A DNA stretch of 64,000 nt from Flavobacteriaceae bacterium. Lineage in GTDB: Bacteria; Bacteroidota; Bacteroidia; Flavobacteriales; Flavobacteriaceae. Location: assembly GCA_016780345.1 (NCBI GenBank), contig JADHLZ010000003.1:1-64000 (forward strand), read 5' to 3'. Positions within the stretch are counted from its first letter, which is position 1. The number at the start of each line of letters is the position of its first letter. The notes beneath the pieces are model-generated. The model did not search any database. It was not told the DNA's origin and worked only from the letters and a program-made list of their open reading frames with translations. Positions 18,747-27,587 of the stretch are shown piece by piece. The translations under genes were made by a program, and so were the position numbers.

Positions 18747-20251
18747 TTTAATTTCAATAGTTCTTCAATTATTTTTCGATCATTTGATAATCTTGGAACC
18801 TTATTTTGTCCTCCAAGTTTTTTTTTATTTTTTAACCAATCATAAAAAACATTACTCCTTCCTTCAATTATTTCAAGCTCTTGCATAGTAATATTTTTAA
18901 ATCTTTTAGCTTCGTAATCACTATTTAATTTTTGAAGATTAAGGTCTAAATCCCTTTTAAAATTATTGATGTTTTTAGGTTTTATATAAAATTCAATAAA
19001 CCAGTCATGGTTTCCAGACTTATTATTTTTTATAAAATTTGGTGCTACTGTGTATTCACATACAGTTGATTTATGTTTACTCAATGTTTTATTTATTGCT
19101 TTCTCGGCATTTTCAATTATAAGTTCTTCTCCAAATGCATTGATAAAATTTTTTGTTCTTCCAGAAATTTTGAATCTATATGGATCTAAACTTGTAAACT
19201 TAATGGTATCTCCTATTTTATATCTCCAAAGTCCTGCATTTGTTGTAATGATAATCGCATAATTTGTGTTAAGCTTTACATCAGAAAGATTAACTATTTT
19301 ATTATTTTTATATTCATCACTGTTATATTCTTGAAACTCAAAAAATATTCCATAATCAAGCATCAATAGCATATCTTCACTATTATTTCTATCTTGAATT
19401 CCAAAAAACCCCTCAGATGCATTATAAACTTCATAAAACTGAACTTTTGGACCTAAAATTTTTTTGAATTGATTTTTATAAGGTTTAAAGTCAATACCTC
19501 CATGAAAATAAACTTCCAAGTTTTTCCAAACCTCTGAAATATTATTAAACTTTTTTTCTTTTAGAACTTTATTTAACATGATCAACATCCAAGAGGGTAC
19601 ACCTGCAAGACTAGTAACATTTTCTTTGATACTAGTTTCAATAATTCTAATTAATTTATTATCCCAGTCATTTATTAAAGATATTTCAGAATTTGGAGTG
19701 CTCATCATTTCAGCCCAAAGGGGTAAATTATCTATTAAAATAGCAGATAGATCTCCAAAATAATTATCTCCTTTATTTAATATTTTTCTACTACCACCAA
19801 GTCTTAAAGATTTTCCAGAAAAAAGATTGGATTTTTCATTATTATTTATGTAAAGACATAAAACGTCTTTACCAGCTCTGTAATGACATTCTTCTAATGA
19901 TTCTATGCTAACGGGAATATACTTGCTTTTGGAGTTTGTTGTCCCACTAGATTGGGCATACCATTTTATTTTAGAACTCCAAAATATATTGTCTTCTCCA
20001 TCAATAGATCTTTTAATATAGGGATAAAATTCTTCGTAAGTAGTTAGGGGTATATTTTTTGAAAATGATTTATAATCTTTGATTGATTTAAAATCATATT
20101 TTTTACCAAGTTCAGTATTTTCAGCTTTTTTAATTAAGGAAAATAAAACCTCATTTTGAACCTCAATTGGATACTTTTTAAACAATTCAATTTGATGTAT
20201 TCTTTTTTTTAAAAACCACGATGTAATTGAATTAATAATTGAGAAAGGCAT
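18743..20251 (-). CDS. GH3 auxin-responsive promoter family protein (acyl-adenylate-type ligase)
   Basis: 502 aa. The whole length fits the GH3 family: ATP-loop [18 protein letters not shown] near residue 105, [10 protein letters not shown] near 255, [12 protein letters not shown] near 285, and [13 protein letters not shown] near 355. Plant GH3 enzymes join amino acids to hormones by adenylation. Bacterial versions are common in Bacteroidota and their substrates are unknown, so ligase chemistry is inferred only. No signal peptide. It is divergent from a DUF2797 gene 40 bases away, a pairing I recall in other Flavobacteriia. Confidence 0.88.
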   Translation of the reverse strand: MPFSIINSITSWFLKKRIHQIELFKKYPIEVQNEVLFSLIKKAENTELGKKYDFKSIKDYKSFSKNIPLTTYEEFYPYIKRSIDGEDNIFWSSKIKWYAQSSGTTNSKSKYIPVSIESLEECHYRAGKDVLCLYINNNEKSNLFSGKSLRLGGSRKILNKGDNYFGDLSAILIDNLPLWAEMMSTPNSEISLINDWDNKLIRIIETSIKENVTSLAGVPSWMLIMLNKVLKEKKFNNISEVWKNLEVYFHGGIDFKPYKNQFKKILGPKVQFYEVYNASEGFFGIQDRNNSEDMLLMLDYGIFFEFQEYNSDEYKNNKIVNLSDVKLNTNYAIIITTNAGLWRYKIGDTIKFTSLDPYRFKISGRTKNFINAFGEELIIENAEKAINKTLSKHKSTVCEYTVAPNFIKNNKSGNHDWFIEFYIKPKNINNFKRDLDLNLQKLNSDYEAKRFKNITMQELEIIEGRSNVFYDWLKNKKKLGGQNKVPRLSNDRKIIEELLKLN

Positions 20252-20291
20252 TTTAAGTATCTTTATTTTAAAATTATATAATTCTTATAAT

Positions 20292-21092
20292 ATGTTCAAA
20301 GGTGTTTTAAATAAAATGAAAACTGAAATTAATGGCAATGTAGAATATTATTTAGAACTAGAAAATGATTTTATTAATCTTAATCAAATCATAAATTCTA
20401 ATTTAGAATTAAATTTTGAAGGTTATCAGTGTTTAAATTGTAGTTCTGGCATTCAAATTTATAGACAAGGACATTGTAAAAAATGTTTTTTTGAATTGCC
20501 AACTACAGCTGATTGGATTATGAAACCCGAACTTAGTAAAGCACACCTTAATATTGAAGATAGAGATTTGGAATTTGAGAAGGAAGTTCAGCTTAAACCT
20601 CATATTTTATACTTAGCGTATTCTAGTAATATAAAAGTTGGCGTTACACGAAAATCTCAAATTCCTCACAGATGGATTGATCAAGGAGCTATAAATGCAA
20701 TTGAGATTGCAGAATTTCCTAATCGGTTTTTGGCAGGTGTTTCTGAAGTTGAATTAAAAAATTTTTATACTGATAAAACTAATTGGAGAGAAATGTTGAA
20801 GGTTAGTCAAACTACAGTTGACCTTGAAAACGAAAGAGAAAAAGCGTTTGAAAAAATCCCAGTAGAAGCTCAACAGATGGCAAAATTAAATAATTTTTCA
20901 TCTTTTAAAATTAATTATCCTGTTTTTAAATATCCTATCAAACCTAAAAGTTTAAATATTATTAAAGAAAAATCTTTTACCAATCAATTAGTTGGAATTA
21001 AAGGGCAGTATTTGATTTTTAAAGATGAAACGGTATTTAATATTAGATCAAACGAAGGTATAGTAATTAGTTTAAATATTATTAAATCTTAA
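20292..21092 (+). CDS. DUF2797 protein with zinc-ribbon-like CxxC pairs
   Basis: 266 aa. The region around residues 50-65 has two CxxC pairs (YQCLNCSSG and HCKKCFF), suggesting a small zinc ribbon. The central part (ILYLAYSSNIKVGVTRKSQIPHRWIDQGAINAIEIAEFPNRFLAGVSEVELKNFY) is the diagnostic core of DUF2797 and is reminiscent of GIY-YIG-like sequences that bind nucleic acid. Function is not established. The gene is divergent from the GH3-family gene and convergent with the queuosine transporter, overlapping it by 11 bases. Confidence 0.82.
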   Translation: MFKGVLNKMKTEINGNVEYYLELENDFINLNQIINSNLELNFEGYQCLNCSSGIQIYRQGHCKKCFFELPTTADWIMKPELSKAHLNIEDRDLEFEKEVQLKPHILYLAYSSNIKVGVTRKSQIPHRWIDQGAINAIEIAEFPNRFLAGVSEVELKNFYTDKTNWREMLKVSQTTVDLENEREKAFEKIPVEAQQMAKLNNFSSFKINYPVFKYPIKPKSLNIIKEKSFTNQLVGIKGQYLIFKDETVFNIRSNEGIVISLNIIKS

Positions 21093-21783
21093 TTTCTTCA
21101 CCCACTTTCAAATCAAACTTTTTTCTAAAAAGAAAAACAAATAAATAAAGAAGTGGCGTATCTAAAAATGCTATTAAAATTTTAAATATTACACCAGACA
21201 CAACTAGTCCCCAAAAAATTTCCCAGTTTAAAACCTGGAAAATACATAATAAAGAAATAACTGTAACAGTATCAATTATTTGAGAACTGAAGGTGGAGAA
21301 ATTATTTCTTAACCACAACATTTTTCCATTGGTTAACTTTTTCCAAAAATGATAAATTTTTATATCAATGAATTGAGCAAACAAATATGCTAACATTGAA
21401 GCCAATACAGCAAGTCCTGACAAAGAAAAAACTTTGCTAAATGTTTCATCATTAATTGGTGAAGAATCAATAGCTGGTACTAAATTAGAGATCAATATTA
21501 TACTTAATGAAAAAAAGGAAGCAAATATTCCTGAAATTACAACTTGATTAGCTTTTTTTTGACCATAGATTTCTGAAATTAAATCAGTAACCAAAAAAGT
21601 AATTGGGTAAGGAAGAATTCCAACTGAAAGCTCAAACAATTTGATTCCTCCAATTGTAAGATCGAGAGGATACCAATAAAAAAATTTTTGAAATATAAGA
21701 TTTGAGACAACAAGTGAGGTTATAAATAATGCTGCCAAGTATAAATAAATTTTTTTTGCTAAATTTTTTTTTAATTCAGACAT
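21082..21783 (-). CDS. Queuosine precursor transporter (VUT family, YhhQ-like)
   Basis: 233 aa with about six membrane segments. Family signatures are LFELSVGILPYPITFLVTDLISEIYGQKKANQVV and, later, YLFAQFIDIKIYHFWKKLTNGKMLWLRNNFSTFSSQIIDTV. YhhQ-type proteins import queuosine precursors (preQ0/preQ1) for the wobble modification of tRNAs with GUN anticodons. tRNA-Asp in this window (anticodon GTC) would be a substrate of that modification. No queuosine biosynthesis gene is nearby. Confidence 0.87.
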   Translation of the reverse strand: MSELKKNLAKKIYLYLAALFITSLVVSNLIFQKFFYWYPLDLTIGGIKLFELSVGILPYPITFLVTDLISEIYGQKKANQVVISGIFASFFSLSIILISNLVPAIDSSPINDETFSKVFSLSGLAVLASMLAYLFAQFIDIKIYHFWKKLTNGKMLWLRNNFSTFSSQIIDTVTVISLLCIFQVLNWEIFWGLVVSGVIFKILIAFLDTPLLYLFVFLFRKKFDLKVGEEIKI

Positions 21784-21853
21784 ATAATTAATTGTTCAAT
21801 TTTAAGGTTATTAAATATACCATAATATAGATACTTTTATTTAATTTGCTTAT

Positions 21854-22981
21854 GTGAAATTCAACATTGTTTACCTATCATTGGGTAGTAATTTGGGAGA
21901 TAAAATAAATAATCTTCAAAATGCTATAAATTTAATTGATTCAAAAGTTGGTGATGTTCTTTTAATTTCAAGTTTATATAAAACTAAAGCTGATGGTTTT
22001 GTTGGAGAAGATTTTTTAAACTGTTGTTTATCTCTTCGTACATCAATGGAACCCAAAATATTGATTAAAGAATTAATTAATATTGAATCTAAAAATGGCA
22101 GATTAAGATCAAACAGAAATATCTATGAATCCAGATCCATTGATATAGACATTTTATTTTATGAGGATAAAATAATTAATCAAAATAATTTAACAATTCC
22201 ACATCCTCGTATGCATAAGAGAAATTTTGTTATTAAACCACTTCTGGAAATTGCTAAAAGTAAAATTCACCCTGTCTTAAATCAAACAACATTCGAAATT
22301 GACTTGAATCTTAGTGGTACTGGAATATTCAAAATAAATGATACTTTAACGCTACCCATTTTTGAAAAACTAAAATCTATAAAAAATATTGTTGTTGAAG
22401 GAAATATTGGAGTTGGCAAAACATGTCTATCGGAGAAATTATCAAAGGATTTAAATAAAGAACTTATATTAGAGGGGTATATGGATAATCCTTTCTTGGA
22501 AAAATATTATGAAAATCCAGATCGATACGCATTGAATGTTGAACTTACATTTTTAATAGATAGGTGTCGTCAATTGAACGATTTTAACAATCAGATTAGT
22601 TTATTTAATTCTGGATTAGTTGCTGATTATGATATATTTAAATCATTGGTTTTTGCAGGAATTTCATTGAAAGAAATTGAGTATAATCTTTTTAGAAGGA
22701 TTTTTATTTATATGACGAAAGATTTATTTAAGTCTAATCTAATTATTTATTTATTACAGTCCACTGAACAATTACTTGAAAACATTAAAAAAAGAGGAAG
22801 GGGTTTTGAAAAAAAAATAGATAAAAAATATTTAGATAAAGTAAACAAAGGTTATTTAAATTATTTAAAAAATAATTCTGATCTAAATATTATTTTTATT
22901 GACGTCTCAGATTTAGATTTTGTTGAATCAAAGACGGATTACATTGAACTTCTTTACAGGATAAAAAAAAATTTAAGATAG
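21854..22981 (+). CDS. folK: Fusion: HPPK (FolK) + deoxynucleoside kinase
   Basis: 375 aa starting at a GTG; the ATG two bases upstream runs straight into TGA (ATGTGA), so GTG is the real start. Residues 1-150 are hydroxymethyldihydropterin diphosphokinase (YLSLGSNLGDKINNLQNAI, SRSIDIDILFYED, IPHPRMHKRNFVIKPL). Residues 175-375 are a deoxynucleoside kinase with P-loop EGNIGVGKT and a DRCRQLN-type region. The first half makes a folate precursor, and the second phosphorylates deoxynucleosides for salvage. The fusion is known in Bacteroidota. The 3' end overlaps the convergent methyltransferase by 9 bases. Confidence 0.92.
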   Translation: MKFNIVYLSLGSNLGDKINNLQNAINLIDSKVGDVLLISSLYKTKADGFVGEDFLNCCLSLRTSMEPKILIKELINIESKNGRLRSNRNIYESRSIDIDILFYEDKIINQNNLTIPHPRMHKRNFVIKPLLEIAKSKIHPVLNQTTFEIDLNLSGTGIFKINDTLTLPIFEKLKSIKNIVVEGNIGVGKTCLSEKLSKDLNKELILEGYMDNPFLEKYYENPDRYALNVELTFLIDRCRQLNDFNNQISLFNSGLVADYDIFKSLVFAGISLKEIEYNLFRRIFIYMTKDLFKSNLIIYLLQSTEQLLENIKKRGRGFEKKIDKKYLDKVNKGYLNYLKNNSDLNIIFIDVSDLDFVESKTDYIELLYRIKKNLR

Positions 22982-23500
22982 TCTTCTAAAAAATTCCCAG
23001 ATAATTATCCCTGAACATACTGAAATATTTAGAGAATGTTTTGTGCCATGTTGTTCTATTTCTAAGACATCATCAGATAATCCTATAGCAATATCAGAAA
23101 CACCTTTAACTTCATTGCCAAAAATCACGGCATGTTTTTCATCTTTTTTTATAGAGAAGTTAGTCAGTTTTTTTGAATTATTGGCTTGTTCAATACTCCA
23201 GATTTTAGTTTTATTTTTTTTTAGTTTTAGTAATAGATCTGAAATGTTTTCAACATATTCCCACTCAACACTTTCTGTTGATCCAAGTGCTGTTTTTTGA
23301 ATGTCTTTGTGAGGTGGGCATGCAGTTATTCCACATAAATAAATTTTTTCGATTAAAAATGCATCACATGTTCTAAAAACTGATCCTATATTGTTTAGAC
23401 TTCTGATATCATCAAGAATGATAATAAGATTGGTTTTTTTTGAATTTTTATATTGGTTGACAGTTTTCCTTTTAAGTTCAATATTTTTTAATTTTCTCAT
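22973..23500 (-). CDS. TrmH/SpoU-family RNA 2'-O-methyltransferase
   Basis: 175 aa, a minimal SPOUT enzyme. Motif 1 is LDDIRSLNNIGSVFRTCDAF, motif 2 AVIFGNEVKGVSD, and motif 3 EIEQHGTKHSLNISVCSGI, which form the SAM-binding trefoil knot. It methylates a ribose in tRNA or rRNA. The short length without an N-terminal substrate-binding domain resembles TrmL/TrmH-type proteins, but the target nucleotide cannot be assigned. It is divergent from mutS with an 85-base gap. Confidence 0.9.
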   Translation of the reverse strand: MRKLKNIELKRKTVNQYKNSKKTNLIIILDDIRSLNNIGSVFRTCDAFLIEKIYLCGITACPPHKDIQKTALGSTESVEWEYVENISDLLLKLKKNKTKIWSIEQANNSKKLTNFSIKKDEKHAVIFGNEVKGVSDIAIGLSDDVLEIEQHGTKHSLNISVCSGIIIWEFFRRLS

Positions 23501-23585
23501 AATTTTAAACTCACAATCAATAAGTTATACAAAGTAATAGATTAAAATATTAATTAATGGTATTTTAGCTTTAATTCATATTATT

Positions 23586-26171
23586 TTGGAAAAGAAATTA
23601 ACTCCTTTAATGCTTCAATATTATAAAATTAAGGCAAAATATCCTGATGCATTGCTTTTATTTAGAGTAGGAGATTTTTATGAAACATTTCATGAAGATG
23701 CTGTAAAAACATCTAAAATATTGGGTATTATTTTAACTAAAAGAGGTGCTGGTAGTAATAGCGAAACAAAACTAGCAGGTTTTCCACATCATTCATTAAA
23801 TACATATTTACACAAGCTAGTAAAAGCAGGTGAAAGAGTAGCAATATGTGAACAATTAGAAGATCCAAAAAAAACTAAAAACATTGTAAAAAGAGGAGTA
23901 ACGGAACTAATAACACCAGGAGTTGCTTTGAATGATGGGATTTTAGATAAAAGTTCAAACAATTTTTTAGCTTCCGTATATGATATCAAGGAAAGATATG
24001 GTATTTCTTTTTTCGATATATCAACCGGAGAGCTACTAATTTCAGAAGGAAATCTTGATTACGTTAAAAACTTACTTTTAAATTATGACGCTAAAGAAGT
24101 CTTAGTTTGTAAAACTAAAAAATCGAATTTTAAATCGAATTTTGGGGAACTTAGCAATATTTTTTACTTAGAAGACTGGGCATATGGAAAAGATTTTTCT
24201 ATTGAAAAAATTAAAAATCATTTTGGAGTTAATAATTTAAAAGGATTTGGTATTGATAAAAATAATATAGGAATACTTGCTTGTGGTTCTATTTTACATT
24301 ATTTAGAAGAAACTCAACACAACAAACTTTCTCATATTACTAAAATTAATCAGATTATTAATAGTGATTATGTTTGGATGGATCAATTTACAGTTTCAAA
24401 CCTAGAATTGATTAACAGCAATTCAAAAGAAGGAAAATCTTTAATTGAAATTATTGATCATACTTTAACCCCTATGGGTTCAAGAAAATTAAAAAGATGG
24501 TTAATACATCCCCAGATTGATATTGATGAGTTAAATTTTAGACATGATACAATTGAGGATATTTTAAAAATCAATAATTTACTTATCAGCTTAGAAAACC
24601 AACTTGACTCTTTCTCAGATTTGGAGAGAATTATGGGTAAAATTGTCAATTATAAGATTAGCCCCAGAGAATTGGTTCAACTGAAGTTTTCTTTGGAAAA
24701 AATAAAAGAAATAAAACAGTTAATTGATTTAAAGTCATCTCAAAATTTAAAAAAAATAAATTCATCACTGTTGGACTGCAAGTCTATTATTGATCTTATT
24801 GATAGAACTTTAAATGAAGAGGCTCCAGTTAATTTAAGTAAAGGAAATGTAATTAAATCAAACTTTAATTCTGAGTTAGATCAACTTAGAGACTTATCAA
24901 TTTCTGGAAAAAATTACTTAGATGAAATTTTAGAAAAAGAAAAACAGAAAACAGGAATAAGTTCTCTTAAAATTAGTTTTAACAATGTTTTTGGGTATTA
25001 TATTGAGGTTAGAAATCTTCACAAAGATAAGGTGCCTGAAGATTGGATTCGAAAACAGACATTAGTAAATGCTGAAAGATACATAACTTCAGAATTGAAG
25101 GAATATGAATCAAAAATTCTTGGAGCTGAAGAAAAAATAAATTTGTTAGAGTATCAACTCTTTAATGAACTTATTTCAAAACTAATAAATGAAGTTAAAG
25201 TTATTCAAGAAAATTCATTTTGGATTGCAACTCTAGATTGTTTAACTGGGTTTGCCAAACTAGCTTTAAAAGCTAATTACTGTAAGCCAATTTTAGAAAA
25301 TTCTAAGATTTTAGATATTAAAATGGGAAGACACCCTGTTATAGAATCACAGCTTAATCATGAAAGCCCTTACATACCAAATGATATTAAAATGTGCGAT
25401 AAAAAAAATCAAATAATGATGATTACTGGACCAAATATGTCAGGAAAATCAGCAATATTAAGACAGACTGCTTTAATTGTTTTGTTAGCACAAATTGGAA
25501 GTTATGTTCCAGCTAAATATGCAAAAATTGGAATAGTAGACAAAATTTTTACTCGCGTTGGAGCAAGTGATAATATTTCTGCTGGTGAATCTACTTTTAT
25601 GGTAGAAATGAATGAATCTGCTTCTATTATTAATAATATTTCAACAAACAGTTTGATATTATTAGATGAAATAGGCAGGGGAACAAGTACATATGACGGT
25701 ATTTCTATAGCTTGGGCTATTGCTGAGTTTTTGCACGATCATCCTAACAAGCCAAAAACATTATTTGCCACTCATTATCATGAATTAAATATGATGGCTA
25801 ACTCTTTTGAAAGAATTAATAATGTAAATGTTTCTATTAAAGAGACAAAAGATGGTGTAATTTTTTTGAGAAAATTAGAGTCTGGAGGGAGTGCTCATAG
25901 TTTCGGAATACATGTTGCTAAAATGGCAGGTATGCCTAATGGGATTATAAAATCTGCCCATAAAATGTTAAAAAAATTAGAAAATTCCCATAGAAATAAA
26001 AAAATCAATTTAAAGAAAAATGATTCGGAAATGCAGTTAAGTTTCTTCAATTTAGACGATCCTAAATTGGAAGAATTAAAGGAAGATATACTAACATTAA
26101 ATACAGATCAATTAACTCCAATTGAAGCTTTAATTAAATTAAATGAAATAAAAAGAATTTTGAAATCATAA
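23586..26171 (+). CDS. mutS: DNA mismatch repair protein MutS
   Basis: 861 aa beginning at TTG; the next in-frame Met (codon 9, in TPLMLQYYKIK) would cut into the conserved N-terminus, so TTG is chosen. The mismatch-recognition motif FRVGDFYETF is intact with its wedge Phe. The connector, lever and clamp regions follow, then the ATPase with Walker A TGPNMSGKSAILRQ, Walker B LILLDEIGRGTSTYDG and the FATHYHEL switch. MutS finds mispairs and recruits MutL. MutL is not in the window. Confidence 0.97.
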   Translation: MEKKLTPLMLQYYKIKAKYPDALLLFRVGDFYETFHEDAVKTSKILGIILTKRGAGSNSETKLAGFPHHSLNTYLHKLVKAGERVAICEQLEDPKKTKNIVKRGVTELITPGVALNDGILDKSSNNFLASVYDIKERYGISFFDISTGELLISEGNLDYVKNLLLNYDAKEVLVCKTKKSNFKSNFGELSNIFYLEDWAYGKDFSIEKIKNHFGVNNLKGFGIDKNNIGILACGSILHYLEETQHNKLSHITKINQIINSDYVWMDQFTVSNLELINSNSKEGKSLIEIIDHTLTPMGSRKLKRWLIHPQIDIDELNFRHDTIEDILKINNLLISLENQLDSFSDLERIMGKIVNYKISPRELVQLKFSLEKIKEIKQLIDLKSSQNLKKINSSLLDCKSIIDLIDRTLNEEAPVNLSKGNVIKSNFNSELDQLRDLSISGKNYLDEILEKEKQKTGISSLKISFNNVFGYYIEVRNLHKDKVPEDWIRKQTLVNAERYITSELKEYESKILGAEEKINLLEYQLFNELISKLINEVKVIQENSFWIATLDCLTGFAKLALKANYCKPILENSKILDIKMGRHPVIESQLNHESPYIPNDIKMCDKKNQIMMITGPNMSGKSAILRQTALIVLLAQIGSYVPAKYAKIGIVDKIFTRVGASDNISAGESTFMVEMNESASIINNISTNSLILLDEIGRGTSTYDGISIAWAIAEFLHDHPNKPKTLFATHYHELNMMANSFERINNVNVSIKETKDGVIFLRKLESGGSAHSFGIHVAKMAGMPNGIIKSAHKMLKKLENSHRNKKINLKKNDSEMQLSFFNLDDPKLEELKEDILTLNTDQLTPIEALIKLNEIKRILKS

Positions 26172-26219
26172 CTAAAACTATTATTCGATATAATATTTAT
26201 TTATTTTCATTTTTTATTT

Positions 26220-26227
26220 TACATTTG
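26220..26227 (+). promoter_or_regulatory. -7 box upstream of tRNA-Gly and tRNA-Leu
   Basis: TACATTTG matches the Bacteroidota -7 consensus TAnnTTTG, 11 bases before the tRNA-Gly 5' end. No good -33 TTG is visible at the usual spacing, so the call rests on the box and its position. Confidence 0.45.
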
Positions 26228-26238
26228 CAGTCCAATTT

Positions 26239-26310
26239 GCGAAAGTAGCTCAGGGGTAGAGCATCACCTTGCCAAGGTGAGGGTCGCGGGTTCAAATCCC
26301 GTCTTTCGCT
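26239..26310 (+). tRNA. tRNA-Gly (anticodon GCC)
   Basis: The 72-nt cloverleaf has the acceptor stem GCGAAAG paired with CTTTCGC and discriminator T. The anticodon arm TCACC-TTGCCAA-GGTGA places GCC as the anticodon, and the T arm contains GGGTTCAAATCCC. No CCA is encoded. It reads GGC and GGU codons and is 13 bases upstream of tRNA-Leu. Confidence 0.96.
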
Positions 26311-26323
26311 CTGAAAAGACACT

Positions 26324-26409
26324 GCTCGAGTGGTGGAATTGGTAGACACGTTGGACTTAAAATCCAATGAACAGTAATGTTCGTGCGGGTTCAAGTCCCG
26401 CCTCGAGTA
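26324..26409 (+). tRNA. tRNA-Leu (anticodon TAA)
   Basis: The 86-nt class II tRNA has acceptor GCTCGAG paired with CTCGAGT (terminal G-U) and discriminator A. The anticodon arm TTGGA-CTTAAAA-TCCAA gives TAA, a long variable arm follows, and the T arm has GGGTTCAAGTCCC. It reads UUA, the commonest Leu codon in this AT-rich DNA. Confidence 0.96.
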
Positions 26410-26412
26410 CTT

Positions 26413-26449
26413 AAAGGGAGACAACTTTTATAAGATGTCTCCCTTTTTT
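26413..26449 (+). terminator. Intrinsic terminator after the tRNA-Gly/tRNA-Leu pair
   Basis: AAAGGGAGACA pairs with TGTCTCCCTTT across a 12-base loop (11 perfect pairs) and runs into further T residues. It directly follows tRNA-Leu and would end the tRNA transcript before the convergent oxidoreductase gene. Confidence 0.85.
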
Positions 26450-26465
26450 GTTTTATTTGAATTTA

Positions 26466-27581
26466 TTATTTAATTTTTTGAGCTAATTCATTACCAATTA
26501 TTGAACCTATCGCAACCCCCATTCCACCAAGTCTAATACCACAAAATACATTATGACTAATAGCTTTAACAATTGCGGTTTTTTTATTTCCAATACCCAT
26601 TATCCCACTCCATTTATAATCAATTTCAACTTTAGTTTTAGGAAGAATTATTTTTTTTAAAAGTATTTCAAGTTCAGTATGAATATTTTCATTAAGCCCA
26701 AATTCATCAGTTTCTTCATTTTTAAAATCTAAGTTTCTCCCCCCTCCCATTAATATTCTATTATGAATGTTTCGGAAATAGTAGTAGCCTTTATCAAAGT
26801 GAAAAGTTCCTTTAATAGATAAACCATTTATAGGTTTTGTTATTAAAACTTGAGCTCTTGCAGGTTTTAATTTTTCATTTAAAAATCTGTTTGAAAATCC
26901 ATTTGTTGCAATAAATAATTTTGTAGTAATGAAACTGAAATTGTCTGTAATTAATTCGACACAATTATTGTTTTCAATAAATGAATTGACTTTTACATTA
27001 TTTAGAATAGAAATGTTTTTTTTTCTAACCTTTTCAATTAATGATTTCATCATTTTTCCAGTATCAATTTGGCCTTCATGTGAGTTTAGAATTACTTTAT
27101 TTAATACATTGTCAAAACCAAAGAAATTATTCTTAATCTCAAAAACATCCTTTGAGAAAAGAGGGTTTAATAAGCTGTTCACTTCATTTAATTTTGTCAT
27201 AGAATTTTCAAAAAGTTCAGGATTTTTTTTTGGAAAAATCTCATAACCTCCATATTGTTTGTAATCAATCTTATTATCTCCAAGCAATTTTCTTAATAGC
27301 TTTAAACCCTGAGTTCTTTTTTTTATTATAGAGAAGACTTCATCAACACTATGGGTTTTTAAGTCATCTAAAATTTCACTAACGCTGCCAAAACATGCAA
27401 ATCCTGCATTTTTGGTACTAGCTCCACTTGGCAAAACACCTTTTTCTAAAATCAATATTTTTGATTTGGGAAATTTTTCTCTTAGACTAAGTGCACAATT
27501 AAGTCCCACAATTCCACTTCCAATAATAGTAAAGTCAATATTACTTAACCATGATTTTATTTCCCAATAAGACAAGTTCAT
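26466..27581 (-). CDS. FAD-dependent oxidoreductase (DadA/glycine oxidase type)
   Basis: 371 aa. The Rossmann FAD motif is DFTIIGSGIVGLNCALSLREKFPKSKILILEKG at residues 16-48, followed by the family's SGASTKNAGFA. The C-terminal FAD-closing strand GIRLGGMGVAIGSIIG is present, and the catalytic-domain region MGGGRNLDFKNEETDE is visible. Members of this group oxidise secondary or primary amines of D-amino acids or glycine, often in the cytoplasm; the substrate here is unknown. It is the last gene of a minus-strand run that starts at rpsP and lies 6 bases after the TonB receptor. Confidence 0.87.
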   Translation of the reverse strand: MNLSYWEIKSWLSNIDFTIIGSGIVGLNCALSLREKFPKSKILILEKGVLPSGASTKNAGFACFGSVSEILDDLKTHSVDEVFSIIKKRTQGLKLLRKLLGDNKIDYKQYGGYEIFPKKNPELFENSMTKLNEVNSLLNPLFSKDVFEIKNNFFGFDNVLNKVILNSHEGQIDTGKMMKSLIEKVRKKNISILNNVKVNSFIENNNCVELITDNFSFITTKLFIATNGFSNRFLNEKLKPARAQVLITKPINGLSIKGTFHFDKGYYYFRNIHNRILMGGGRNLDFKNEETDEFGLNENIHTELEILLKKIILPKTKVEIDYKWSGIMGIGNKKTAIVKAISHNVFCGIRLGGMGVAIGSIIGNELAQKIK

Positions 27582-27587
27582 AATTTA

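Noticed and set aside
26197-26424. 75-aa minus-strand ORF
   Set aside because: It is the reverse reading of the tRNA-Gly/tRNA-Leu pair (GxxRRDLNPRPSPWQGDALPLSYFR-type peptide), a well-known false gene.
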